64,000 nt of DNA from Nymphaea colorata (GCF_008831285.2 NC_045141.1:4915224-4979223), one strand, 5' to 3'; positions 12,001-22,630 are shown, counted from the stretch's first letter. Program-made: numbers and translations. Notes: generated from the sequence alone by a model not told the origin.

Positions 12001-12373
12001 TATTTCTTCTTGAAAATGACTTTTCTTCAATTAATTTGAGATAAAATATTTATTTATTATTTTTTTTGACCACACGGGCTAGGTGGGGCCCACACGTGGG
12101 TCCCACGTAGCATTCTAGACTGAATTAGATCTAATTCTTGGATCTAAGTCAAAATTTGCATTTTGCAATTGGATTTGAATTTCAAATGGTATTTGCAATT
12201 GGATTTAGACTCATAATCCTGCATTGGGATTTGTGTCTCGGGTTAAATTCACTATTTGAATCTAATTGTTCTTTAGATTCGAAATTGGCTTTGAAATTGC
12301 AAATTTTCACAATTCTTTTGTGAAATTTTCACATTGCTTCAATTTTGATGTGGAAAAATTTGGGGTGTTAACA
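9000..12373 (-). mobile_element. Long solo-type LTR, gypsy-like
   Basis: The right edge is sharp: on the minus strand it begins TGTTAACACCCCAAATTTTT, the style of start seen in plant Tekay/Del-type gypsy LTRs, and it is AT-rich and non-coding throughout. A TATA-like block (11021-11030) is followed in the minus direction by a pyrimidine-rich leader, as in 30826-34153, where the equivalent block is better preserved. No polypurine tract adjoins 12373 and no primer site adjoins the left side, so this is a solo or truncated LTR. The left edge is unclear; about 9000-9050 is my estimate. Confidence 0.55.
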
Positions 12374-13200
12374 CCTGTCTAACTAATTGACACTTTGTCC
12401 TTTAAAAGAAGTATTGTAAACATGCTTGGTAGCAAACAAACATACATATTAGTATGGAAGGTTCTAATATTGAATACAACCATTGAATGCAATCCCAGTA
12501 TAGAAATTAAAAAGAAACTTGGAAGTAAGTTTGTGAACTCAATAGATGGGGGATCAGGTGGGAAATATGGGGACCTGCCTCCGTTGGGCATAGGTGGCCT
12601 TATATGGTAACCATTAACCCACTTGTTGGAAAACCATGGCTATCAGTAAGGACATCTTGTACATGTGACCCATTTTGAGAGAGGTTGATAGAGAATGGAA
12701 AATGATCGATCATATGGTTCTATGGTTAGGATTGTTCCCTTGGAAATGTATATATATGAAACAGGAAAGGTGGGATTCAAAATTCTTTATTTAGCAGAAA
12801 TCCTCTGGGTTAACGGGAAGATGATATCAATGCACTTTGGGCAACCACACACTTCGTAGATGTCAGGTAACCACATCTTGTATGTGAAACCAACTCCTTC
12901 CACGATCTCAGTTTGAATAATTTATTATTCTAATGCGCTGACTGTTTACTTTGAGATTGATCTTATGGAACATTAATTCTTTTGTCAAGCACTATGCAAA
13001 TAATTTGCAGAGCTGCAGGACACTAAGTGGGAGCTTTCCTCTGCTCTTCTCCAACAAAGTCACACTTTCTGAAAAGGCGGAACCGTCTTTCATATGAATC
13101 TGAGGTTCCTGCTAACTTCTTATAACTTTGCAAAAACTTGGGGAGCTATTTGCCATGCTGGAAGAAGATATCCAGTCTGGAAAACATTAACGATATGAAC
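12374..13200. other. Intergenic, no gene supported
   Basis: Unique-looking AT-rich sequence between the solo LTR and the duplicated unit. No frame with recognisable content on either strand. Confidence 0.4.
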
Positions 13201-14465
13201 TATAAAAATAAAAACCATAGATAAAAGGACTGCGTGAATTATACATTAACCATTTTAGAAGATGTCATTACTATTTGTTTTTAATAAATTATGTTGGGAT
13301 GAACGCACACAAAGTATTGGGGTACCCAAAAGGAGTAAAAAAATCATCTATAAAAAGAAAAAAAATGTAAAGTTGACGGTGATATTGGAACAGGGACATA
13401 GTAAAAGTAGTGTGCACCAAAAGAAGGAAAAATATAGAAAGTTGATGAAGATATTGAAGCAGCCTATACGAAGCACTGGAGAAGACACCACCTTTTGGAG
13501 GAGCCCATTGAACCATGCAACCTGTTTTGAATACTTGACCACTTGGCTTTGCATGCACACAAAAACAACTGACGGCACGATCTCCAACGTTTATCTGTAA
13601 TATCGTCAAGGTGGTCTACCTGTCCCATGGGTGGAGCCCAGGGTGCCATCAAGGTGGCCTACCGGTCCCATCTTGCTAACTCAACTCGGACCTCAATGAA
13701 GTTGTTCGCATACCCATGTTTATCTACTCAGACCAAACCTCACGTTGAACCTCTCTCACTCTCTCTTCATGGGCTGCGTCTGTAACCTTTGTTTTCACAC
13801 CGTGGGTTGTTCTTTTCACATTTGGAGCACGAGCACAAGTGCACCACCCTAATCCACACAAAAGAATAGATGAACCAAAGCCATTTTGGGGCATGAAAAA
13901 AATAAACTTAATTTGGGATTTTATTTTTCTATTTTAAGGTTTTTGTTTCCAGCTATTTAAGGGGTTTGTCATTTCTGCTGGTCGTGTAACCGGTTGAGTT
14001 GGGTGGTATGTAGTAAATGTTGAAAACTTAGAAGGTGCTATCTTAATGGTATTGAAAAGTGTTGAACTTGAGACTATGAGTGTCACTGTAGTGTCACCTT
14101 AAAAGGACAAGTAGACTGATTCTTTGACGGGACTGATTCCAACTCAAGCACCACCATTTGACACCATGTAATTCTATATAAACCGCTGATCCGAATGCTC
14201 AAAGTTGTAATCCCCTAAGAACAAGATTCTCAGGTTGAATCATCGCCGTTTGTTGGGTATTACAACTTAAAACCTGTGCTTTGACTCATGAAACTAATTC
14301 ACTTGAAACATTGGAGAACTCACCCACAAACGATTGAAAACAAACATGACTTGGAAGAACCTCTAGCTCCTCCCACTGATTAGCAATGACTAATTAAGCA
14401 TACAATTATACAGACACGATTGCTGGAAAAAAGGGCAGTCCCTCATCAGAAAAAGGGATGAAAAA

Positions 14466-14786
14466 TCACAAGTGAACGCCGGGGAACGGAGGTTCCGGAG
14501 GTTTCCTCCCAACCCCATGCTTGTGGGGATTGAATACATGGTTTGGAGGAGGAGGGCATTCCCTCTTGGAGGACGACCATGGATCACGCCCCACCACAGC
14601 TGCGTTGCACTTCTCTGAGCTCTTTCCGCAGAGTACTCCTTCATTCTGTTGCCTGGCGACGATAACCTTTATCCCCAGTTTCCTGCGAGTGGCTTCCTCA
14701 GATTCCAATGTTGCTGCCGTAAAATGGCTCGCTACAAGTATGGCTGCGGCCATCGATAGGTATATGATCTTCAGCGCATAACCCAT
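14466..14786 (-). CDS. Small secreted CLE-like peptide precursor
   Basis: Complete 106-residue frame. Residues 1-26 form a signal peptide (MGYALKIIYLSMAAAILVAS, then a small-residue AAT end). A basic spacer follows (RRKLGIKVIVARQQ, 34-47), then GRDPWSSSK (66-74) and the dodecamer RECPPPPNHVFN at 75-86, with a short His/Pro-rich tail. Known CLE precursors have this plan: signal peptide, variable spacer, basic cleavage context, then a 12-residue peptide with Pro at positions 4 and 7 and Asn at 12. These are kept here, but Val3 is Cys and Gly6 is Pro. The paralogue at 25683 keeps His11-Asn12. The start is supported by the paralogous ATGs and by a TATA box 60 bp upstream. It is intronless. If expressed it would be processed in the secretory route into an extracellular signal; the CLE assignment is inference. 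Confidence 0.62.
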   Translation of the reverse strand: MGYALKIIYLSMAAAILVASHFTAATLESEEATRRKLGIKVIVARQQNEGVLCGKSSEKCNAAVVGRDPWSSSKRECPPPPNHVFNPHKHGVGRKPPEPPFPGVHL

Positions 14787-14840
14787 TGTGAGAGGGAGAG
14801 GGAGGCCTTAAAGGTTGGTCATGTATAGTCATCTGTACGC

Positions 14841-14848
14841 ATATATAG
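14841..14848 (-). promoter_or_regulatory. TATA box of the intact peptide gene
   Basis: CTATATAT on the minus strand, about 60 bp before the ATG. The neighbouring 'gtacaaaatgaggaggg' (plus orientation) is shared with the copy at 17045 ('atacaaaatgaagggac'). Confidence 0.55.
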
Positions 14849-14892
14849 GTACAAAATGAGGAGGGAGTCAAAAGTTAGGGCAATCTGCACTC

Positions 14893-14896
<4 letters not shown>

Positions 14897-14940
<44 letters not shown>
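14897..14940. repeat. (TA)n microsatellite
   Basis: About 21 TA units directly upstream of the intact peptide gene's promoter. Confidence 0.95.
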
Positions 14941-14944
<4 letters not shown>

Positions 14945-15000
14945 GAATAATGACTCTAACTATCTAGAGTCATCCAGCTTTTATTTTTTTAATGGACGAT

Positions 15001-15022
15001 TGTGTGTGTGTGTGATATATAT

Positions 15023-15108
<86 letters not shown>
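15001..15108. repeat. (GT)7-(AT)n compound microsatellite
   Basis: Seven GT units followed by about 46 AT units with one interruption. Frames reading Ile-Tyr repeats here are artefacts of this repeat. Confidence 0.95.
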
Positions 15109-15110
<2 letters not shown>

Positions 15111-15369
15111 ATCACTTAGGTAAGAAACAAAAACCACATTTTAAATTCATGTTAAAAAAAGTTCTAAACAAAATGTGAACTTTTTAATGTGTTTATAAAT
15201 ACTAATTTAAAATAAATCATGTTTTAGTTAATAAAAAAATTGATTTTTATACTATCAAAATTTTGATGTTATAAGATCCTTTCATTTTTTGACAATTAAA
15301 AAAACACTATTTAAGTAATAAAACAATTAACTTCATATATACTTTTCATCAGATGGTATGAGTATGGTT
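15109..15369. other. AT-rich spacer between the two duplication units
   Basis: Very AT-rich; nothing recognisable. Confidence 0.4.
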
Positions 15370-16358
15370 AGCTAGGCAAATAAAAGGACCGCGTGAATTA
15401 TATGTTAGACAGAAATCTAATCTAACTTTTTATTATGCTGGGATGAACTGACGAAAAGTTTTGGTGAAAATCATTTATAAAAAGAAAAATAATGTAAAAT
15501 TGATGGCGATGTTGAAACAGCCCCATAAAAAAGCATTTAAGAAGACTTCACTTTTTGGATGAGCCCATTGAATGATGCAAACTGTTTTGGATACTCGAAC
15601 GCTTGACTTTGCGCTCGACATGTCCAATGTTGGTCTGGCCAAGGGTTGCTCTACCTGTCAAGCTCAGGGTGACAAACTCAGAGTAGTAGAGCCACAAAGT
15701 TTAAGTATTCTTTAAAGAAATTAACATCGAGCTACCCATGTATAAATAAAACATTTGTTGCGGGTTAGTGGGTGTAATTTACCCACACCAGCTCATCTGT
15801 GAGTCTTTTTTAGTTTTTGAAAAATTAAATTTTGGTGTTTAATATTTAAAAAAATGTTCTCTAAAAGACTCAGAAATTATATATCAGCCCCTTAAAAAGA
15901 AAAAAAAAGTTCATAATCCAAACCCTGTCCCCATAATCCTCTGGAGGTGTGTATAACTGTTGCGCATGCTCAACTCAATCTGATCTCAAGCATCACCATT
16001 GCACACCATGTAATTCCCTATAAACTGCTGATCGGAGAGATCAAAATCTGTTAGGCCTTCAAATAGGTTGATAGCTAGGTGTAACCCCCAAGAACAAGAT
16101 TCACAGTTTGAATAATCGCGCTTTGTGGGGCATTGCAATAACTTAAAAATTGACGTGCTTCCTTCGATCATAAAACTAATTAATATACTTGAAGAGAATT
16201 TCACCCACAAACGGGTGAAGCCAAACATGATTTGGAAAAGCCTTCAACTCCTCACACTGATTAGAAATGAATAATTAAGCATCTTATGAACTATATAATT
16301 ATGCACGCACAATTGGTGGAAGAAAGGGCAGTCCCTCATCAGAAAAAGGGAAGAAAAA

Positions 16359-17017
16359 TCACAAGTGAACGCCAGGGAATGGAGTTGCCAGTGGTTTCTG
16401 CCCACCGGCTTTATACAGGCTTCGGAGGAAGAGGGAACTCCCTCTTGGTGGACGACCATGGTAAGGAAAAACGAAAGAAGAGAACAGGAATTAACGTGGT
16501 TCAACTCTGATTGAGCCTACGTCCACGATCGGAAGGCACTTAGATGATCCTTTATTGATAAGAAGATGATTAACAATGCTGGAGTTGAGTCCCTTTTATA
16601 GGCAAAACAATTATGTATTATCATAGGCAAGATTGTTCTTGTCTAGATTAGATGAAATCTCCATCTGATCCCATGATTGTAGCCTTTTCATATTTTCTGA
16701 TTTTTCTTCCTTTCTCATACAATCTTCCATTAACAGCCTCATGTGTTTTTCCAATTTCTGGTTGCCGTTTTTCTCTCTAGCTGATTCATTGTCTTTATCC
16801 TCTTTACTCATTCCGTTAACACATCGAACATGCCCCACCATAGCTGCGTTGCCCTTCTGTTGCCTGGTTATGATAACCTTCATTCCAGCTCCCTGCTACT
16901 GACATGGTAGGGGTAGTGGACAGCTTCCCCTGATTCCGACGTTGCTGCTGTAGAATGGCTCACTACAACTATAGCTGTGGCCATCAAAAATGTTATGATC
17001 TTGAGCGAGCAATCCAT
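16359..17017 (-). pseudogene. CLE-like secreted peptide gene, broken
   Basis: Starts MDCSLKIITFLMATAIVVVS at 17017, the same signal-peptide plan as the intact paralogue, then a block with HYPYH shared in kind with the copy at 25683. Three lesions are visible. One base is missing just after the signal region, near 16880, and shifts the frame. About 11 codons are missing relative to the intact copy before the NAA-VG block. A ~365-bp LTR (16461-16825) sits before PWSST. Beyond the LTR the motif reads KREFPLPPKPV and then stops at TAA (16411-16413), where other copies continue with His/Phe-Asn. The 3' untranslated region still matches the intact copy. It is a dead duplicate, but it supplies a third independent version of the C-terminal motif. 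Confidence 0.68.
16461..16825 (-). mobile_element. Solo Copia LTR inside the peptide pseudogene
   Basis: Interrupts sequence that is continuous in the paralogue at 14466-14786. Minus-strand start TGTTAACGGAATGAG (ends 16821) and a tail containing 'aattaacgtggttc' and 'gcctacgtccacgatc' identify it as an LTR of the same broad family as 25973-26276. Neighbouring bases 'catgg' and 'catcg' may be a decayed target duplication; exact ends are uncertain by a few bases. Confidence 0.6.
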
Positions 17018-17044
17018 TGGTCCTGCGTAGTTGTGAGTACGTAC

Positions 17045-17054
17045 TTATATATAG
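17045..17054 (-). promoter_or_regulatory. TATA box of the peptide pseudogene
   Basis: CTATATATAA on the minus strand, about 30-35 bp before the former ATG; part of the block conserved with 14841 and 8136. Confidence 0.5.
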
Positions 17055-17322
17055 ATACAAAATGAAGGGACGAGAGCCCATACGTACCGCAACTGTGCAC
17101 TATTTAATTTGGAACGTAGGAGATGATGCCATCGAACTTTTAGCATGTAAAATTCTGTGTTGAATCTTCTGGCCAAACAATTTTCTCTAATGGAGGAGGC
17201 TTTAGTCATAGACAAGTCTTACCTTCTTAGAGAGGGCAGAGGCAAGTGTGGGCACTGCATGGGCAATAACTTACACAAATCCAGGAATTCTCATTTTTAT
17301 ATTGACATTTAAGGGGTAATTT

Positions 17323-17548
17323 TGAAGATTCTTGTTAATCCCTAAAAATCTGTTCCTATCTCAATCTTATAAGTGAAACCTATATAATGGGGTGTACCCC
17401 TGCTGTAAAGGTGTGAAAAAAAACAGAATGAAGAAGAGTTCCCCTTTCTCTCGTGGATGTAGGCTTCAAGCCGAACCACGTAATTACTGTCTTACAGTTT
17501 TTCCTTCACTTGCAATCTCTGTTTTTTCTCATTGCATACTTCTCAACA
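17323..17548 (+). repeat. 5' LTR of the young Copia element
   Basis: Begins TGAAGATTC and ends CTCAACA. TATATAA at 17381-17387 is the likely TATA box. Confidence 0.95.
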
Positions 17549-17560
17549 TGGTATCAGAGC
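17549..17560 (+). other. Primer binding site, tRNA-Met type
   Basis: TGGTATCAGAGC immediately after the LTR, exact match to the usual plant Copia initiator-tRNA complement. Confidence 0.93.
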
Positions 17561-18048
17561 TTGCAGATGATTCGTGAGGAGCCGCTGCAAAAGGAATTCT
17601 AAGTTTTTTTCAGCAATGGGGCGATCCAATCAAGTCTGCTCTGCAATGCCTAAAAGATCATCGTAAGAGATGTCGATTTAGCCCATCTCACCCTTCCTCG
17701 CTGCCATCTTCTCCTGCCAACCTCGTTTCTCGTTTTTGATTGGAGCTCCACCAGTCGGCAAGGTCCCCGGTAACGGAAAAAAAAAATCTGAAGAAATTTT
17801 TTTTTTCCATTGTGATTTATTTGTTGAGAACAGAGGCAGACACTCGTTGAAATGAACAGAGGACAATGGATTTTCTGCGTAAGTCCGTTAAATGACTTTT
17901 TTGAGAATTAGTCGCTGCTTACATTTGTGCAACTCTGTTTTTTTTCGTCTCTTCTCATGGGACTGATATCGGTGGGATTTTTTTGAGAATCCGGAAAGGA
18001 GTAGTCCATTGTTTTTAAATATCGCCTGTCATCAAGTGATTTCCTGCC
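17561..18048 (+). other. Leader of the young Copia element
   Basis: About 490 bp without a supported frame between primer site and gag start; pyrimidine-rich in places. Confidence 0.6.
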
Positions 18049-19060
18049 ATGGCAGATACGTCTAGTAACCAATCTAGCGAAAATTCCAGCAGTATGAAAG
18101 GAGGACACGATCAGAGCCATGGGACGCTCAAGATCACTTCTATTCTCCTCAACGACACCAATTATCTCAGTTGGGCTAAAGCTGCCCGTCTATTCTTAAG
18201 CGGGCGATCCAAAGTAGGATATATCAGCGGACGAATCACACCTCCAGCAAAGAACGATCCCAACTATGAAGATTGGGAATCTGAGAATGATATGGTAATG
18301 GCTTGGCTTACGAATTTTATTTCTATACAAGGAAACAGCGAAGGAAATATGGGATACATTGAGAGAGATGTACAGCGAGCAAAACAACCTTGCCCGCATC
18401 TATCAGCTACAACTTGACATTGCCAATCTCACCAAAGATGGTAAGCAAACCAGCCTCTACTTAAACAAACTTCGCAGCCTGTATGATGAACTCGCCCAAT
18501 ACAGACCAGCCACTACCGATGCCGAGATCTATCAAAAGCGATTCAATGAAGACAAAATATTTAAAGTGCTTGCTGGTCTTGGACCTGACTATGAGAATCT
18601 TCGTAGCCAGATTCTCATGACCACTCCCTTGCCAAGCTATAATCAAGTTTGCCAAGCAATACAAAGAGAAGACACCAGAAGAAAAGTTATGAATCCCACA
18701 GACATATATGAAGAAAATCCAGAGAAGATGGCATGTCTAGCTCGATCTGAATCCAAGACATGGAAAGGCGAGACATGGAAAGGCGATTCAAAAAATCAAA
18801 GTGGTGGCGGAAATTTTCAACGAAACCGCAGCAAACTAAAATGTTCTCATTGCAAAAAAACGGGTCATCTTCGAGAAAGATGCTGGGAACTCGTCGGCAA
18901 ACCTGCAAGAGACAAGGCAACAACCGCTCCTCAAGTTGATCTTGCTCATTTTGTTACAAAAGAGGACTTAGAGAAATTTTTCCAAAAATTCTCAAAAACG
19001 AACCTCGTCTCTTCTCAACCGGTCAGCAACTCTATTGAAGGTAACAACCTTGCCCTCCTC
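18049..19060 (+). pseudogene. Gag of the young Copia element, one frame break
   Basis: Starts MADTSSNQSSENSSS at 18049, the first ATG after the leader, with the Copia N-terminal box LLNDTNYLSWAKAARLFLSG. The first frame ends at 18417 but meaningful sequence leaves it earlier, near 18315-18330: the other frame gives EIWDTLREMYSEQNNLARIY and continues through the UBN2 capsid domain. A short deletion there is the simplest reading. The CCHC knuckle CSHCKKTGHLRERC is intact at 18842-18883. Gag would package element RNA in virus-like particles. Everything apart from the single break looks well preserved. Confidence 0.88.
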
Positions 19061-22000
19061 ACACATTCTAGTAAATCTATATGGGTTGTTGATACTGGTG
19101 CCACCGATCATATGACAAATGATCTGACAAGGCTGACCACTATTGATCATATGAACAAAAAATCCGTCTTCTCAGCTGACGGATCACATATTGCAGTTGA
19201 TGGAACTGGAAAATTTTCTTTTTTTGAAAATAAATCATCTTCAGTTCTTTATGTACCACATCTCTCCACTAGTTTGATGTCAGTTAGCAAGTTGACAAAG
19301 ACTTACAATTGTATGGCTGTTTTCTCTCCCAAGAATGTGATATTTCAGGATCTGGAAACGAAGAGGGAGATTGGTAGAGGACGGGAACAAAATGGGCTTT
19401 ATATGGTGGAGACTCCAGAGTCAAGCTTCTTAGTACACACCAATAATGAAAAGAAGAGGCAAGAATACCAGATGTGGCACGCAAGACTTGGGCATATTTC
19501 AGACAGAAGCTTGAAAATACGTGTTCCTAATGTCACCATTAATGAACACTCTTGTGATGCTTGCGAATATTCGAAGTCAACTAGGCTGCCGTTTCAAACA
19601 TCCACTGATCGATCTACGGATTTTTTTGATTTGGTACATTCAGACGTGTGGGGACCAGCTCCTGTGGAATCCAATACGGGATACAGGTATTATGTGTCTT
19701 TTATCGAAGATAAATCTCGCATGTCATGGATATTTTTTCTTAGAAATAAAAGTGAAGTTGTTAAGGTTTTTCAAGATTATTACAATTTGGTATACACTCA
19801 GTATGGTGCAAAAATTAAGAAGCTTCGATCTGATAATGGGGGGAATATGTGAACCAACAGTTTGAGGAATTCCTGAACAAAAAAGGGATACAACCTCAAC
19901 TTACATGTTCAGGGACTCCCCAACAAAATGGGGTGTCAGAAAGAAAGAACAGACAGCTTCTTAATATTGCCCGTGCCCTTATGATGCATATGAACGTACC
20001 TCAAGTTTTTTGGGCAGAAGCAGTTGGTACTGCCTGCTATCTTGCTAATAGAATTCCCAGTTCTAGTATTGAAAATCAAGTTCCTCTTGAAGTTCTAATG
20101 CACAAAACAATCTCTATTAGACATTTAAGAATTTTTGGGTGTAAATGTTTTGTGCATATACAAGAGAGATTTCGAAACAAACTTGAAAAGCGAGCTTTGA
20201 AATGCATCTTCCTTGGGTACTCAAGCAAGAAAAGTGGCTACAAATGCTTTGACCCAAAATCAAGAAAGTTTTTTGTAACTCGGGATGTGAAATTCTTTGA
20301 GAATGAATCCTATTATGAGGCACCAAGTCAGGGGGAGACTCAAGATCAAGGCACTAGCTCTGTTACTGCTCCTCTTGCTCTAGCTCCTCTCTCTCTTCCT
20401 CTTGTTGATGTTTTTCAAACTCATACCAAAAACCAAAACCAGCAACCTAGTGAACCTACCATCTTAGAAAACCAAAACCAAGAGAGTAACCTAAACCAAG
20501 ATTTGCAGCCACTGTTGTCTAACCAAAATCAAAGCATTGAACCAACCCTTAGAAGATCAACCCGTCCCTCTAGACCACCATCAAAACTGAATGACTTTTA
20601 TACCTATTTATCGACTCAACACAACCACTCCATAGAAAACTACATCAATTTCAATACCTTATCAAAGCCATACAAGTCCTATGTTCTCAATACCTACTCT
20701 CATCATGAGCCAAAAAACTATGAGGAAGCTAATACAAACATAAGCTGGCAGAGAGCTATGCAAGAAGAGTTGTCCGCGTTGAACAAAAATCAAACCTGGG
20801 AGATAGTGCCACTGCCTGAAGGGAAGAAAGTCGTCGGATGTAAGTGGATATACAAGATCAAATATCACAGTGATGGAACTATCGAACGGTACAAAGCTCG
20901 CCTCGTTGCAAAAGGTTTCACTCAAACTGAGGGAGTAGACTTCAATGAAACCTTTGCTCCAGTCGCTAAGATGAATACAGTAAGAACTCTTCTTTCAGTT
21001 GCTTCAATCAAACGGTGGAAACTAGCACAACTTGATGTCAAGAATGCTTTTCTTCATGGAGAACTCAATGAAGAAGTTTACATGGAAGTTCCTCAAGGCA
21101 TACAACATAAGAAAGGGTATGTGTGCAAACTAAAAAAGGCTCTTTACGGCCTTAAGCAGTCCCCTCGAGCGTGGTTTTCACGCCTAAGTGAAGCACTAAC
21201 TAAGATTGGATTTAAGCGTAGCAGCGCTGATTATACAATGTTTGTTGCTATTCGATCCTCAAAAATAACTATTCTACTTGTTTATGTAGATGACATCATA
21301 TTGACAGGTGATGATAAAGAGTTCATGGTACACGTCAAAACTTATCTCAATCAGCAATTTGAAATAAAAGACCTTGGAACCCTACGGTACTTCTTGGGTA
21401 TAGAGGTGGCGCACTCAGAAAATGGAATCTTTATATGCCAAAGAAAATATACTCTAGACCTCTTAAAGGAAACTGGATGCCTGGGAGCAAAGGCTGCAGA
21501 CACACCTCTTGAGATAAATTGCAAATTGAAGAAAGATGAAGGAGAAGGAATTGAAAATGTTCAAAGTTTTCAGAAATTGGTTGGGAAGCTCATATACCTG
21601 ACCGTCACTCGACCAGACATCACTTATGCTGTCAGCCTGGTAAGTCAATTTATGCACAACCCAAAGTCAAGACACGTTGAAGCTGCTCACAGAATCTTGA
21701 GATACTTAAAAAGAACTCCTGGACAAGGGATCGTGATGAAACGAGATCAGAAAATGGATGTCATTGGTTACTGTGATGCTGATTGGGCAGGGGATCCAAA
21801 CAATCGAAAATCTACAACAGGATACTGTACTTTTGTCGGAGGAAACTTGGTGACTTGGAAAAGTAAAAAACAATCGGTTGTGGCCCGATCAAGTGCAGAG
21901 GCAGAATACAGAGCTATGGCGTCATGTACGTGTGAATTATTTTGGATAAAAGCATTATTGAAAGATATGAAGATTGAAGTAGAGGAGCCCATGAGGTTAA

Positions 22001-22377
22001 TGTGTGACAACATGGCTGCTATCTATATTGGAGCAAATCCAGTTTTTCACGAATGTACTAAGCACATCGAAGTCGATTGCCATTTCATCAGAGAAAAAAT
22101 ACAGGATGGAACCATTATAACACCACACGTCAGAAGTGAACTTCAACTTGCTGACATTCTTACAAAATCTCTTGGAAGAGATCGTCATACATTCATATAC
22201 ACAAGTTGGGGCAGATCGATATCTGCACGCCAACTTGAGGGGGAGACTGTTAGTTACAAAGAGATGGGACGAAAATCTCGTAAAGAGATATTAGAAGATC
22301 TACCACTTTTGGGAGAAGATTGGACGCTGATCTGGTGTGTGTTCCTCATCAAATCATCCACACCAAGATTGTCGTGA
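19061..22377 (+). pseudogene. Pol of the young Copia element (protease, integrase, RT, RNase H), one frame break
   Basis: Protease DTGA is intact (19091-19102, in VVDTGATDHM). The zinc-binding region (MWHARLGHIS ... CDACEYSKS) lies at about 19475-19590 and the integrase core starts with HSDVWGPAP. The frame breaks at a six-G run (19838-19843), so the upstream frame ends SDNGGNM-stop at 19852. The downstream 842-codon frame resumes with QQFEEFLNKKG, holds the last integrase acidic residue in SERKNRQLLN, then a full reverse transcriptase with YVDD at 21283-21294 and RNase H (YCDADWAGDPNNRKS; SSAEAEYRAMAS) to about 22170. It runs on to 22377 through sequence normally outside pol, because the polypurine tract and what follows happen to be open. 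Apart from the break, all catalytic residues are present. Confidence 0.92.
22237..22246 (+). other. Polypurine tract, displaced from the LTR
   Basis: GAGGGGGAGA followed by C and TGTTAG, the canonical Copia tract-LTR junction. But the 3' LTR defined by identity and target duplication starts at 22405. Confidence 0.75.
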
Positions 22378-22404
22378 TCAAGGAGCATCTCTAACGGCAG
22401 CAAC

Positions 22405-22630
22405 TGAAGATTCTTGTTAATCCCTAAAAATCTGTTCCTATCTCAATCTTATAAGTGAAACCTATATAATGGGGTGTACCCCTGCTGTAAAGGTGTGAAA
22501 AAAAACAGAATGAAGAAGAGTTCCCCTTTCTCTCGTGGATGTAGGCTTCAAGCCGAACCACGTAATTACTGTCTTACAGTTTTTCCTTCACTTGCAATCT
22601 CTGTTTTTTCTCATTGCATACTTCTCAACA
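22405..22630 (+). repeat. 3' LTR of the young Copia element
   Basis: Identical to 17323-17548 on inspection. The preceding bases 'cggcagcaac' are not purine-rich. Confidence 0.95.

Larger units (their letters stand above)
13200..14900. repeat. Tandem duplication unit A (contains intact peptide gene)
   Basis: Collinear with 15370-17100. Matching landmarks are 'aaaaggactgcgtgaattat' (13225), a 'gttgggatgaac' block (13291), 'gaggagcccattgaac' (13498), the block 'tgattagcaatgactaatta' (14378) and the whole peptide gene with its promoter. Confidence 0.75.
15370..17100. repeat. Tandem duplication unit B (contains peptide pseudogene)
   Basis: Second copy of 13200-14900, diverged by many substitutions and indels and enlarged by the LTR at 16461-16825. 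Landmarks: 'aaaggaccgcgtgaattata' (15382), 'gatgagcccattgaat' (15558), 'gattagaaatgaataattaa' (16259). Confidence 0.75.
17323..22630 (+). mobile_element. Young Ty1/copia retrotransposon with identical LTRs
   Basis: 5308 bp, flanked by a perfect 5-bp duplication AATTT (17318-17322 and 22631-22635). The two 226-bp LTRs look identical base by base, which implies a very recent insertion or gene conversion. The internal order is tRNA-Met primer site, gag, protease, integrase, reverse transcriptase, RNase H. Coding capacity is split by frame changes near 18315-18330 and at 19838-19850. It sits about 300 bp upstream of the peptide pseudogene start (17017) and points away from it. A purine tract lies 157 bp upstream of the 3' LTR rather than beside it. 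Confidence 0.95.

Noticed and set aside
14856-15119. Frame rich in Ile-Tyr repeats
   Set aside because: Pure product of the (TA)n and (GT)n microsatellites; no coding signal outside them.
17549-17560. tRNA-Met-like sequence as a tRNA gene
   Set aside because: Only the 12-base primer-site complement is present; no cloverleaf around it.
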